Below, one piece after another: positions 22,710 through 34,838 of a stretch of 64,000 nucleotides of DNA. Each line of letters opens with the position of its first letter. The first letter of the stretch is position 1. Source of the stretch: Serinus canaria (lineage: Eukaryota; Chordata; Aves; Passeriformes; Fringillidae). The notes under the pieces are model-generated. The model was not told the DNA's origin. It did no database searches and was given only the letters and a program-made list of their open reading frames with translations. The DNA lies in the NCBI RefSeq assembly GCF_022539315.1, contig NC_066317.1:55093179-55157178 (forward strand), read 5' to 3'. A program made the position numbers and the translations under genes.

Positions 22710-25700
22710 ATTTAGTTTTTTATATCCATGTAACTTAAAAATATTAAGAAAATAATAAATATTTTAACAATATATATTTGTCACACAACCTAACCTAGCA
22801 TTTTTTACCAGGGCAGGGCATATTCTTGGGAGGTCTAAAATGATGTTTATTCCTATTTATTCAACACACAGTCCTTCAAATATATGCAAGGTTAGTAGTA
22901 AAAAAACAAAACAAAACAAAAAAAACTTAAAAATTTCTTTGTTCTTTTGAGCACACATAGCTTCTTTTCTCTGTAGAAGGAGTTTGTCTCTTTTTTAAGC
23001 AGTCAGGCTCAAGGGACTGTTTTCATGGGAAATGTTGTGGGATTGTGATATAAAGAGGACCAAGAACTGTAAAGTTGAATCCCAGGGTATAGAAAGAATC
23101 TTGTGTTAATACATAAATTGAACAACTAATAAGCAAACATTTGTTAAGTGTTGGCATCTTCAGCACCCCAGTTTTGAAAGAAGCCTCTTCAAAACTAGAG
23201 TATTATTATTGCTAACAATACTACTTTTAAATGAACCCAGCAGTTCAGAAAAAAACCCAAAAAAAACTGAACAAACAAATGAACAAACACAATCTGGTAA
23301 AAGATTAAACAATACTGCTGTCAAAGCCATAACTGGTAGAATGATTTAAAATATAAATCCAGTCGAAATCATCTTATAGCCATTGGACTCAGTGTGAGTA
23401 GGAGAAGGCAGCCAATTGTGCTATGGCATTTTCTAATGATGAAAATCCCTCTCTGAATTATGACTATCAATGTGTCCCCCTGTGCATTCAATAGGAGAAA
23501 TGACCTTGGGGTGCTGTTGTAACTGTTCTGCAGAAGGAAGGATTTATTTTCTCTGTATGGATATTTTGGCTCTGGTAAAGTATGCAAATTATTTTGGTCT
23601 TAACAATAAATTTATAGCTGATTTCCATTAGAGGAACTTTCAAAATATCCCTGTCTGTTCCCACTATGAAAACAAAAGCTAATATCAACCAAATTATATG
23701 ATAAGAATTCCCCAAAATTATTTAATTACCTTATGAATGGAATTAATTTTTAATCTACCATCTCTTGAAGAGGAAATGTAGTGTCTACCTTCTGAGATGA
23801 CTCAACAAATGAATGACTCTGGTTTTCTGCTATTACACTTCAGTAAACCTGTCTTATCTATATTAGTGTACCAAAATAACAAACGGGAGCACAGGAATGG
23901 GAGAGAACATAGGAATATCAAACCTGGTTCCTTTACAGCAATCACTGGTAGCCACCTTTATATTATATTATATTAAGAGTTCACAATGATTCAAACAGTA
24001 AATATTTTATATTCCATGCTTTACAGACAACAAAACATTTCCTAAAATTTTATAGCAAAGTCAAGTATATTGGTATAACTGCTAATGGGCAGAGATGTTA
24101 AGTCCACCAATCTATGAGTATTTAACATTCTGTTATGACTATAAACCAAGAGATAGAAACACAAAGTATGATACACTCTAAACAGATGGCATTAATTTGT
24201 TCTTTTTAAATTTCACCTTTGTCTAGTAAAGAGTAGGCATAATATATTTTCTCTCTGGTTTACGAAATCTTGTGGAGTGAACTAGAAGTCAAAAAGGCTA
24301 TCTGTTTTTAATGCAGCAGTTGTGTTTGTTTCTAAAACACTACTTTAAAACTATACTTTATAAATAACAAACATGACTGGGTCAAAAAACTGTAATATCA
24401 TTCATTGTAACGCCAACAAGCTTTTTCACAGTTCTCCTCTTTCCTTTTCCCCTTTTATCTTGTTTTCTTGTACTTGTTTCTTATCATCAAGCCAGTGTTG
24501 TGGTTTCTGAATCTTAGCACTATGAGAAGGAAGATAACACATACAGGACATTTGGGTGATCCCCCTTCCACCATTATACCCCTGTCAAACTCATCATTCT
24601 GTTGCTCTTTATTTTAACCATTTGCAGCTAATTTTGTTTTTCAAGAAAGGAGAGAGTTTGGAATAAAAGGAGTCAGCTAGATAAACACAAAACAAAAATG
24701 GGACTGCTGAAGTAACATTAAAAAATAGAAAAGTGTACTTTTATCTGCTTGTCCTATATTCTAGCCATTAAGAAGAGAAGAAAAGGTAGGAAGCTCTATG
24801 GCACTTGTGGAAAGTTGCACCTCTCCTGAAGCACAGAATCCTCCCTATCAGTTCTTGAACACTTGCCCTACTGCTGACCCAAAGGTGACCCAGCAGTGGA
24901 GAAATATCCTCTTCTCAAAATAGGAATGCCCTCTGTTCATCTCAGTGAGTGTGATGGTATAGAGGCCAGGTAAGAAGGTGGTTTGGCTTTTTTAGGAGCT
25001 CTTATCCTTGCTCTGCAAGATAAGGAGAAGTTCCTTCTCTTTTTCCATTCATTCAGCTCAGTGGAAAGAAACCTCTTGGTGCTTAACTATCCAGAACTCA
25101 CCGATGCTGTTGTACATTGCCTGTGTTATTCTTGGCTGAAGGGAAGTCTCATTCACTCTTCTTTTCAGGGACTTTTCTATTTCTAGTTCTACAAGATAAG
25201 CAGTTGAGGTCTGCTGAAGGACAAGGCTTCAGGGTGCTCATTGTCCAGCAGCTGCTGGAAGCTGTTTGAAGTGAGGACATTCCTTTTTCTGTCATAATTT
25301 CTCTGTCATACATTTGGACCTTTTTATCAAGCAACACTTTTTACATCTAAGAATATTTATGAAGTAACAGTTCATCTTAATCATGCTGTAGTTTAACCTC
25401 ATTTAAGAAAATATCCCATAAGGCTTCTCACAATTATAGCAGAAACACTTGTGACAAATATTTCCTTCACTTCAGCAATCACATACCAAAGGCAATAAAC
25501 TGCTTCATCAGATCTGCATTTTTTTCAGTTTATAATGTTTTTATTGTGAATTGTTGTGCAGAGAACATGCATCTTGGATGGAAGAGTAAGTTCAAAGTAA
25601 ATAACATAATTTCCTAAAGCATAATTTCTTTAATAAAAGATAAGAAAGGTGTTAAAAATCCCAAATTTTCCTACTTCTGTTTCTAGTCAAAGAATTGGCA

Positions 25701-28369
25701 GTTAAATAATCCCAGAAGACCAAAATGAAATTAAAAATTTTGCAGGACTAAAAGCTGTGTGAGGTTTGGTAGCTACATATCCAGTCCTAAACTCAAAAGA
25801 TTTTTCTAAATCCGCACAGAGGCAACTTGAATTGAAGTAGATAAACATCTGTGCTCCTGGTAGCTTCAAAGGACCTAGTGTGCCAGAGAGAATGATTTCC
25901 AGGCTGCTCAGTGAGGGAGGATGGGCCAGAAGACAAGGGTGATCCACCAAAGTGATGCCCACTGCAAGAAGCATCTGAGCATGATGGGCAGAGAAGGGTG
26001 CTAGGCACAAGGTCCCACATTAGAAACAGCAAGGTGAGAAACCAGGCTCACAGTCTGTCCAGCAGAAGCAGAAACCAAGAATCAAATATTAACATTCCAC
26101 CAGCATCACTAGGGATTTGAGGACTATACTAAGATGCTGTTGATTCAGCTGGAGTGGCAATTATGTGCTCTGTGTGATTATTTTAAAATTATTTGGTTTT
26201 CTTCTTAATGTAATGATACTATAATATGATCATCTTTTAAATGTGGAGTTACATATAAGTACCTAGAATAATTAATTTGAAACAGACTACATAAACTTCA
26301 GTTGAGAATTTGTCACAAGCCCTATAAGGGAGAATTTGTATTCCTTACTAAATTGTATTTCTACAAAGCCACATGTATGTCACAGCCTTGTGTCAGACAC
26401 TCTTCCTCGTTACAAGGTTAAGATGTTTGGGACATGGCCTGCCAGTCCATTATATTCTGTTATTTCCAGCAACATTCTATCTGTTGAATGCTGCCATGGG
26501 TATCATGCATAAGAAATTTGGCCTTATTTGCAATGTTATGTCTCATAAGTGCACACCAGATAAAATACTTGGGATCCCTTTGTTTATCATTGCATGAAGT
26601 TATACTGGCTTACCTTGTCATCTCCTCATATTGGGGCTTGCTGGGACAAAGATCAATATAGTCTCTCATTAGTGGATCAAGAAGCAGGAGAAATATGAGT
26701 TCTCATTGACCTTTATAAAGAATTTAACTCAGGAGAGCTCTCTGCCTTTGCTGCTTTCAATGAAGATACAGTGCAATACACCTTTTAACTTTTGGAGTTT
26801 CTAACTGGAAATTTCAATCTGTCACATAACTTTGCCATATCATCTTTGGCTTCCTTATTGCCAGACTAGAAAAAATCAACATGGAGATGTAGTTTTCAAA
26901 ACATTTCCAGCTTTATGCTCTTCTGTAATGCATCAGCTTGAGCTTGAGCTAAACACTCCTATGTAACCACGTAACACAGTGTTTTGGACTCCAAAGTGGG
27001 TAGTCAGCAGCTGGTTTTGTTATGATGTATAAAGCATGTGACCTAAGGAGTAGACTTTCTCCTGTTTCCACACTACTGAAGTAGCATGGAGCCCAAACAA
27101 CAAAGCTTCATCAGTTCTCCTTGTATATCAACATATTTGGGCCCTTTTTGTTCCTACATAGTTCTAAAGAACTTTTCTGAGCTAGTGCAAAACATGTGTT
27201 TTCCAGAAGTTTGGGAATTAATGAGAGTGAGTCTCCTATTAGGCCTGAGGGAAGCAGTGGACTCTGTTTGCAGGTGTTTGGTGAATTAAGCATCTCTTTG
27301 AATCACAGTTTAAGTGCTACTTGGTGTTTTTCCACCATTGACTGTATGCTAAAAATCTTTAAGTCTTGTGTAGCTGTATCTTTAGCATTATTTGGATGGA
27401 GGTAAATGTTTTATTGTAACAATTAGTAGGCTAGCTTACTTATCTTAACAGAGACAAAGCTACATACACAAAAGATACTTCAGGAAGTTATCTGTGGATG
27501 TAGTAGTTATGGGTTTCTCAGAACAGGGTCAGCCATGATTAGCTGAAATTGTAAGTGGTATTTGCAGGAGGTTTCCTCTTCAGCTTAGATGAAGATCATG
27601 CAGTAAACTATATTCTATTTGCTAGCCCAACATATTAAACAGTGAATTCCAGATTCTGATTATTATAATCAGTCTGTGACTCAAACTGTTTCAAAATTAC
27701 ACACACCAAGGTGGGTTACCACATTTTCTCTAGAGGAACTGTAGAACAGCTGGAAATCAAAAGCTCAAAATCAGAGCCTGCCTCTAAAATAGTAGAACAT
27801 AGATCTGTGTTGTCAGTACATAAGGAAATTAAATTTGGACACTATACTCTACCACAATATTTTATCAGACCTAGATCTTCTCTTTGGCTTTACTTGCATA
27901 AAGTAAAATCATCCCCATGGCAGCAAAAAAGAAGAAATTAAAGGAAACAAAGTTTTAGAGTTTGCATGGTGAAATGGGGTAAAATCAAGGACAATTTTGG
28001 TCTGCAATTTTGCCGTTCTTGTAGTCAAATTACATATTTTGGGACAAATAAGCTCACAAGGTCATGAATCATTCCAGCAGTTCCTGAAAATTATAATAGA
28101 AATAATAGACTTCCATTAAAAAAACAACCCCCTTTGCTTGCATTTTACTTACTAAGCCTTGTCATAAGAATTAAGAAACAGAAGTTCAATTAGTCAGTTT
28201 AAACACTCTATATAAATGTAAAGTGATGCCAGATGTCAATTGCATTAGTCATTATTATTATGGTTTTTTTTGGTATTTTACTTTACTTTTCCTATTTAAT
28301 TATATTCTTATATGTTTTCATTCTTTTTACTGGCAATTAATACCATGACATCTTGATCCTGGACACATG

Positions 28370-28388
28370 CTGTCCCTGCAGGGGACAG
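28370..28388. repeat. Short GC-rich palindrome
   Basis: CTGTCCCTGCAGGGGACAG contains 7-bp arms (CTGTCCC and GGGACAG) around TGCAG, in a GC-richer patch. A direct repeat of TTGTGGATCCC follows near 28430-28455. The function is unknown, and it may be part of an old LTR. Confidence 0.6.
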
Positions 28389-31300
28389 ACGAGTGTGGGT
28401 CTCCTTGTCTCATTTCTCTCTCTGGGAGCAGCTTGTGGATCCCTTGTGGATCCCCTTGAAGAAGCAAAGAAATGCAATAAAAATAAGGAGGACTTATCAC
28501 ACTTCTCGTCTTTTTCTCCTCTCCTGCCTTTCATCTTGTGGTGGAAAAGCCATGTTACTTCAATTCATTCTACACAAATACTTGCAGGCCTAACTGGTAT
28601 CAGTGGTGATCTGTATTCACACAATTGAAGATGATTAAATGCAAGATTAGAGGCTGATTTCTAATCTTTGCTTAAGAAAAATCTTCCCAAACTGAAGCAA
28701 ATTTCTGTGGACCTTAATATATCTGAAAATTTTCTACCTACTTGAAAAAATTAGTGAGTTCACATAACCTGTTCTATAATGTTCACTGCCAGTTTTTCTC
28801 CTCTATTAAATGCCTTTATTTTGGACTTGTTTTAGAATGGGAATGAATCCACTCTGGCAAATTCTGGACATTTCCATGAACAAATAATTTTGTTATTATT
28901 TCTGTTCATGGTTTGTCACAAGAAAGCACTACAGGATAAAATATGATCTGTCCTCCAATTTGTCTTTCCACTTTTTTCATTGGTCCATCTAGATTTGCAC
29001 TTTTTTTTTTTTTACCCACTGTCATTCCTCATATTTCTTTATTCTGCAATAGGGGCATCTCTAGGAAACTGCTTTTCTGTCTCTTACTTGCAACCAGGTG
29101 TTCTTGCTAATTGCTGCTAAGTGCAGAATTTTCATAACTGAGTCATTAGATTCCTCTAGACTTTTTAATGTAATGGGCTGTCATCAAACAAATGATATGA
29201 GATTAAACAGTCACAAGGCTTATAATTGAGTAATCTAAAAAATGTTCAAAATGATTTAATACCTTTATCAAACGTCTGACATAGTGATAAGTGAGGTATG
29301 AGACCTATCAACAGGAAGAAAAGACATTAATTCATGACCAGTCAAATTACTGAGTGTCATTTAATATCCAATTAATCAAAGTTGTATCCTGGCACCTCAG
29401 TAAAATCTTACAACCTTCTCTTCACAGTCGATTAGTTTCCGCAAGTCTTTATTGGATGTGGTTTAAACAAAGTTTAACATTGATGTTTCTGCAAAGCAAT
29501 TTACAGAGAAATTCATATCATTCACTTCTATCAGTCTTATACACTAGCTTGGAAATCTGCAGCCATAAAGAAAGTGCAAGGATTGAAGTGTTCCTGGTCT
29601 CTGCTCTACATCTTATGTGACCATTGAAAGAATTATTTCTTCCTTCATCTCCCCTCTGATGTAAACTGTTGGGCAAGAGAATTTTCTGTTCCTATACACC
29701 CTGAGCTAATTTGGAGTTAGTGTTAGTCTCTCTCTCTCACTTTGTATTGGACATATTTTCTGATTTTTATGTCATGTAAATTCTTCCCTGCTTATTAACA
29801 TATTAAAAAAATCTTGCCTAAAACATAACCAAAACTACTTAGAATTAATAAAAAAACCTCTTGATTATTTCAGCCAGATCAATCTTAGTTTTTCAAGTTA
29901 GTTCATTAGTCCAAGCCAGTCAAACATCATTCTCATCTTGAGTAGCATTAGTTTTGGTTTCATTCTCTCCAATTTCTGCTATCCCATCCTTTAGCCAGCC
30001 TTACTAGACCACATATTTTAGCAAATATTTCACTGAAGCTATAAATTTTTATATTTCAATATACTAATTCTGTGCTATTACAGACAAATTAATACAAATC
30101 TTTACGTGCATGCCTATCCTACTTCGTGCTATGCCTTTTGGCTTTTGCTTGACTTTTTTAGCATACAGGTTCCTGTACATAGACCTACACTTTCTGCACA
30201 AATCTCTAGATCTCTTATTACTTTTCTCTGTTCTTTCTTCCTTGAAGGTCTTTATTTGTACTCACCTGTGCTGGCTCAAAAATTCTCTGTTCTTATTTTT
30301 TATGGAATTTTGAAACCCTTTCTCAGGTGGACTGTTTTCTGTGACTAAAGAAACACATGATGCTTTCATATTTCCCAGGCACTGAGGATAAATTTTTGTT
30401 TTCTGCATTTGTCTTCTTTTTTCTCATTGGAAAAGTGAGTTCTGCACATCATTCACACCCATGTTTTTAGCATGCCTTGTAGGATTATGGATCCACTTGT
30501 GGATTCCTTTGCCTGCCAATATTGACCTGATTTGAAAATCCAGCTGCAGAAATAACTGCATAATGATTAGTAGAGAAATCCCAATCTGCTCTGACTTTTA
30601 ATTGAAAGATGTTTTGTTTTCTTTAAGCAAACTCAGTAGAATAACTCTCTTTTTATTCTGCTTTTCAGTAAAAATAATTTCAAGTGCTCTCTCATGGTTT
30701 TTGGGAAATTCCATTCATTTGTTACTCTTTCCTCATTCTTTTGAAAGACCTATTTTTTTTTAGTCTTTATTTGCTAGCATCTTGCCATTCCAACCCCAGT
30801 TTCACCTGTAGTATTTCCTCTCCTTTACAGGTATTACTTAATGCCTGTAAATTGAGGCACACTAAAGAAATTTTGGGATGTGTGAAATGTTTTAGCTGTA
30901 TAAAATTAAGTTTGTTTTGGTAACTATTTAAAAATATAATAGTTTAATTGCTGCTGATTTGATGACATAATGCAAACTATCATGTATATGAGGTTGACAG
31001 TTAAAAAACCAAATAATCATATATTATTCCACCTTTTCTTTACAAATTTATCACACAACTCTCTGTCACCCACAAATGTATGTGTTTGAGATCAAGGGGT
31101 CTCATTAATTCATTGAATGATCTTTATCAGCATGTACTCTTGCAATGCACGTGTCTGCCTGGGAAGAAGCAAGTCCTCGGCATGTCCTCATCCCCTGCCT
31201 CTGCTCATTTTGCTGCCATGTGAGCTTTCTTGTGAATATGATGGTCCTAAGTACCCACATCTCAGTCTGCTCTGAGAGGCTACTAAGGAGCAGTGACATT

Positions 31301-32077
31301 GAATGCTTCACAGAGAGAAACATAGCTCTGGCACTTGCCACATCCTTGAAACTCTGCTTTGTGTGGTCAATACAGAGAGGCAGGGAATGGTAGATTGTCT
31401 CACAGCTTAAAGTATCAACAGTGGTAATTAAACTTGTTAATACCTGAACTTCAATAATTTCTATTCATATTTTAACATAGAGAATTCAGAAATTATCTTC
31501 AGATGCTGTTTTTTGTTCTAACACTGGGTACTTAGGCTTCCCTTTGTATTTAATGGTGAGATGTGAGCAATATTACCCAGATTCCTCTGATACAGTGTTA
31601 TTTATGAAATGCTAATTTATTAGTTCATACCAATGACAGTGTATAAGGCTTTAGGGGAAAAGATGTACCAGACAATTATCAATGAAGCTTAACATGTTCA
31701 TACTCATCTCTTTCTTAGTGTTGTTATTGTTGTCTCAGACACGCTTTTAACTATGAGAGTGGAAAAGTCTGCATTCACTCTATTCGCTTCATTTAAAAGA
31801 AAACAATTTCTAAATGAGTTACAGAAATCTGACAACCTAACAAAACATGCAGTGAAGCAAGCATTACTGAAATGCTTGAGAGACTGTTTGACCAATGCAA
31901 AAGGAAAAAAGTGCAGTCATGCGCAAACGAGCAGAAGATAAGAAAGGCGGATGTTGTATTGACCTCCCACTCACTGGAGTTGTGTTCCCAGTTTTGTTAC
32001 TTCTCTGCAGCTGTTGGCAGTGCTCAGGTGGGACATCAGTGCCTAATTGCATCATACCAGGTTCTGCCATGGTATGC

Positions 32078-32135
32078 AGAACGGATAAGGTTAGAAGGCC
32101 CTACAATGTGTCATCTGGTCCAACCTCCCGGCTCT
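32078..32135 (-). mobile_element. Possible small CR1 3'-end scrap
   Basis: AAGGTTAGAAGGCCCTACAA followed by GTCATCTGGTCCAACCTCCC fits the reverse complement of the CR1 3' end, which typically has a GGTTGGAAGGGACCT segment followed by ATCTGGTCCAACCCCC. The match lasts only about 50 bases and the terminal octamers are missing. It could be a strongly decayed copy. Confidence 0.45.
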
Positions 32136-33229
32136 CACTTCTTGTTTTGCAAGATTTCTGGCTTAAGTAAACTGCCTCATTCTCCTGTCTAACAGGGACC
32201 AGCTGCTAGTCTTATCTCCAAAAGGTGGGCATTGCTACCAGAGAATAGAGAAAGAATGTTTTCAGGACATCCTTATTTATCTCACAGCTTTGCTGTGGTC
32301 ACATTCAAGCAGCATCATGCTGTAAACTCCACAAAGACCTAGCTAAATACTATGAAATTAGGAGCAAGGCAGACAACATACAAAATGAGATGTAGATCAT
32401 CATGAACAATGATGAACACAAATCAAAGGGTAGATTTTAGCCTCCAGATGGTAGGAAAATGGGTAACAAACAAGACAAACTGGAATTCTTGTTGGCAAGA
32501 AAAATGGAACATGAATGGAGCCAGTGAAATCAGTTGGGGGGGGCTCTTTCAGTTGTTATCCTAAAATCATGTAAGTTTTATAGAAAAAAAACATACAGAG
32601 GGCATAACAGATGGCATTACTTACAACAGGCATTTTCTATTGTAAAACTATGAATAGTTTGGGTGGTTGGATCCTAGAATAATTGCAAATAAGCACACTC
32701 ATGAACATTGCCTGGGAAGGAAGATCTGTAGGAGTTTGTGACAGACCATACACTCATATGGAAACCATGATCTATTCATTGTCTGTCCAGACTGTGCAGA
32801 AAGAATAAAATATATAATGGAGGACTCACATTCAGAGAAATATTGAAGGTTTCAGACAGGCAGTAATAAAACATCATTAAAGTATTTAAGTATTATACAG
32901 GATAATTTTTTAACACAAAAGGTATTGTAACGTATTTGCATGGATCACACAGTATTGAATTCCATCACAAGAGATAATGACAATTTAATAATCACTCAGA
33001 TAGAAATTGATGGTTGAATAGTGGTCAAAACTTCTATTGAATGTAAGCAAATAAAAGAAAATCAGCAGAAATAACAGAAATAGGCCACGATTCAAAGAAG
33101 GCAGATTCTCACATCTGATGAAAATTGGGAATATAACTGATGCAGAGGATCACTTAAATGGAAAAGCGTGAATAAGAAGTAGGAATTTTTCAATATGACT
33201 TCAAGATGGATTTCAAGTCATTTAACTTC
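32136..33229. other. Unique AT-rich DNA
   Basis: No gene recognised. It contains the G8 run at 32536-32543. Confidence 0.5.
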
Positions 33230-34612
33230 AGTGCAGGCATGTTTTACAGCAAAACCGGGAATCCAAAGTGGGCTTCCTGAGCCAGGGAAATTCTAGGGGA
33301 GTGCCAAGAACTGCCAGGACTTGGCAGCTTGCACAAGAAAAGCTGTCTAGCTGTGGGGCCAAGAGTGATGGTGGCTTCCCCTCACTCTTACAGAGGCAGT
33401 GCTGGAGAGCATGAGCAACCAGGAGCACCATGGCCAGAGTGGGCAAATGGCGTGGCACGTCCACCACGGAGGTTCACACAACAGTTTGAGTAAGAGGGAA
33501 CCTCTTTGAAGGAGGAACATCCCATGGTCTGAGTGCAATAGCAAAGACTTGAAGAACATACAATCAGTAACTGGACACCATTCTGTGACCATCTGCACAG
33601 GTCAAGGGCACTTCTGCAGGTCTGGCCATCAGCTTCTTCCTTCAGTGGGTCTATCGGAGTGGAGCCATCAGCCACGGCCAGGGTAGATGGTGCAAAGTTG
33701 CCCAAAAGAACAAGTGACTTTGATCTCAGATGAGTGCCCACCATCCTGCTGAGATGGCCAGGCAGGATAACCTGTGCCAAAACCTTTCTCTTAGGTCAGG
33801 GCCACATGGAGAACCAGGAGGTGACTGAGCTGCAGGAGGCAGTGAGAAGAATGTAGCAACAGGGAGGCTGAGGACTGAGACAGCAGGTTTCAAGCTCATG
33901 GAACCTGCAGTTCCACGACCAAACATCCAAAAACTCTCCCACCAGCACACACAGAAGGGAGACAAGTCAGTAACCTACAGATGGAAACTTGCAATGGCAA
34001 AAACCTTCAGGAGGGAACGACTTTCTCCCAAGGCCTGAGATGCCCTTGCAAATTCACTTCATTGGTCTGCAGAAGGAAGAGGAAAGATTTTTCACTTCAG
34101 GAGACAAGTTGGAACAGCCCTATCTGCTCCCCACACAGCAGGTAGTGAAACTAAGAAAGGGCGATGGGTGATAGCTGTAGACAGCTCTTTCCTGAAAGGT
34201 GTGAAAGTCCCCATTTGTTGCCACACTATCTAGAGAGGTGTGCTGTTCACCAGGGGTTTGTTTCAGAGATGGTGCTGGGAGGTTATGAAGCATCAGGCAG
34301 TTTTCTGGTCATTATCTGCTGCTGTTGTTTCACACAGACTCCAGTGGTGCAGCCAGGAAGAGTCTGAAGCATAGCAAGAAGGATTACAGAGTCCTGGATG
34401 AGGCAGGAAGGGAATCTGGAACATAGGAGGTGTTGTCATCAAACCTCCCAATCAAAGATAAAGGTTGAAAAGGCCAGCCAAATCTGGTAAATCAACCAAT
34501 GGATACAGGACTGGTGCCACAACCAGGACTTCAGCTACTTATACCATGGGACTTGCTTTGGGAAAGCTGGTCTGCTGAGGGGTGATGTGGTCTCTCTATT
34601 AAAGAGGAGGAA
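33230..34612 (+). mobile_element. CR1 LINE 5' region and ORF1 fragment (pseudogenised)
   Basis: GC-richer than its surroundings and, by recognition, the 5' untranslated region plus ORF1 of an avian CR1. The C-terminal part of ORF1 can be followed over several frames. RWVIAV followed by DSSFLKG (from about 34162) occupies the place of the GDS motif of the CR1 ORF1 esterase domain, with the glycine lost. A frame starting at 34232 reads REVCCSPG, hits a stop at 34286-34288, then continues with HYLLLLFHTDSSGAARKSL and KHSKKDYRVLDEAGRESG. Frameshifts and stops make it non-functional. The fragment has the LINE 5' end but lacks ORF2 and the 3' end, the reverse of the usual 5' truncation. Antisense frames of up to 130 codons (33388-33780, minus) are shadows. 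Confidence 0.75.
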
Positions 34613-34615
34613 GAG

Positions 34616-34838
34616 AAGAATCATAGAATGATTTAGGGTGGAAGGGATCTTATATAATCTAGTTCTGACCCCCTGATCATGGGCAGGGACACCCTCTGCC
34701 AGGCCAGATTATTCAACAATCTCTTCAACTTGGCCTTGAACACTTCCAGGAATGGGCCATATGCAACTTTTCTGGGCAACCTGTTCCTGTGCCTCACCAC
34801 CCTCACAGTGAAGAATTTCTTTACAAATTCCTCCCTGC
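34616..34838 (-). mobile_element. CR1 LINE 3' end
   Basis: Starts with AATCATAGAATGATTTAGGG, the reverse complement of the CR1 3' terminus. It continues with GGTGGAAGGGATCTTATATA, GGGCAGGGACACCCTCTGCC, TTGGCCTTGAACACTTCCAG, CTGGGCAACCTGTTCCTGTG and CCTCACCACCCTCACAGTG. This is the most clearly recognisable CR1 piece of the window. The 5' truncation lies near 34825-34838, where the match fades. It sits only a few bases from the opposite-strand CR1 ORF1 fragment ending at about 34612. Confidence 0.9.

Larger units (their letters stand above)
21696..32077. other. Ten-kilobase block with no recognised transposon or gene
   Basis: Only simple repeats are evident: A14 plus (GAAA)n at 21934-21974, an (AAAAC)n run near 22900-22930, TATAT-type tracts near 23960, and T12 at about 29002-29013. 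Open frames stay at or below about 100 codons. The GC-richer patch at about 25860-26040 and the CTCTCT- and GGATCCC-rich patch at 28370-28480 are not identified. Confidence 0.5.

Noticed and set aside
29002..29043. Second retrocopy tail (T12 then TTTATT about 25 bases on)
   Set aside because: The T-run is short and the surrounding sequence is T-rich throughout, so the arrangement is easily due to chance.
33388..33780. 130-codon minus-strand frame as a gene
   Set aside because: It runs antisense to the plus-strand CR1 ORF1 fragment. It is a shadow in GC-richer repeat DNA.
33230..34838. Twin-priming inversion of one CR1 insertion
   Set aside because: In twin priming the 3' terminus stays at the outer end of the insertion. 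Here the minus-strand CR1 3' terminus lies at the internal junction, so two events fit better.
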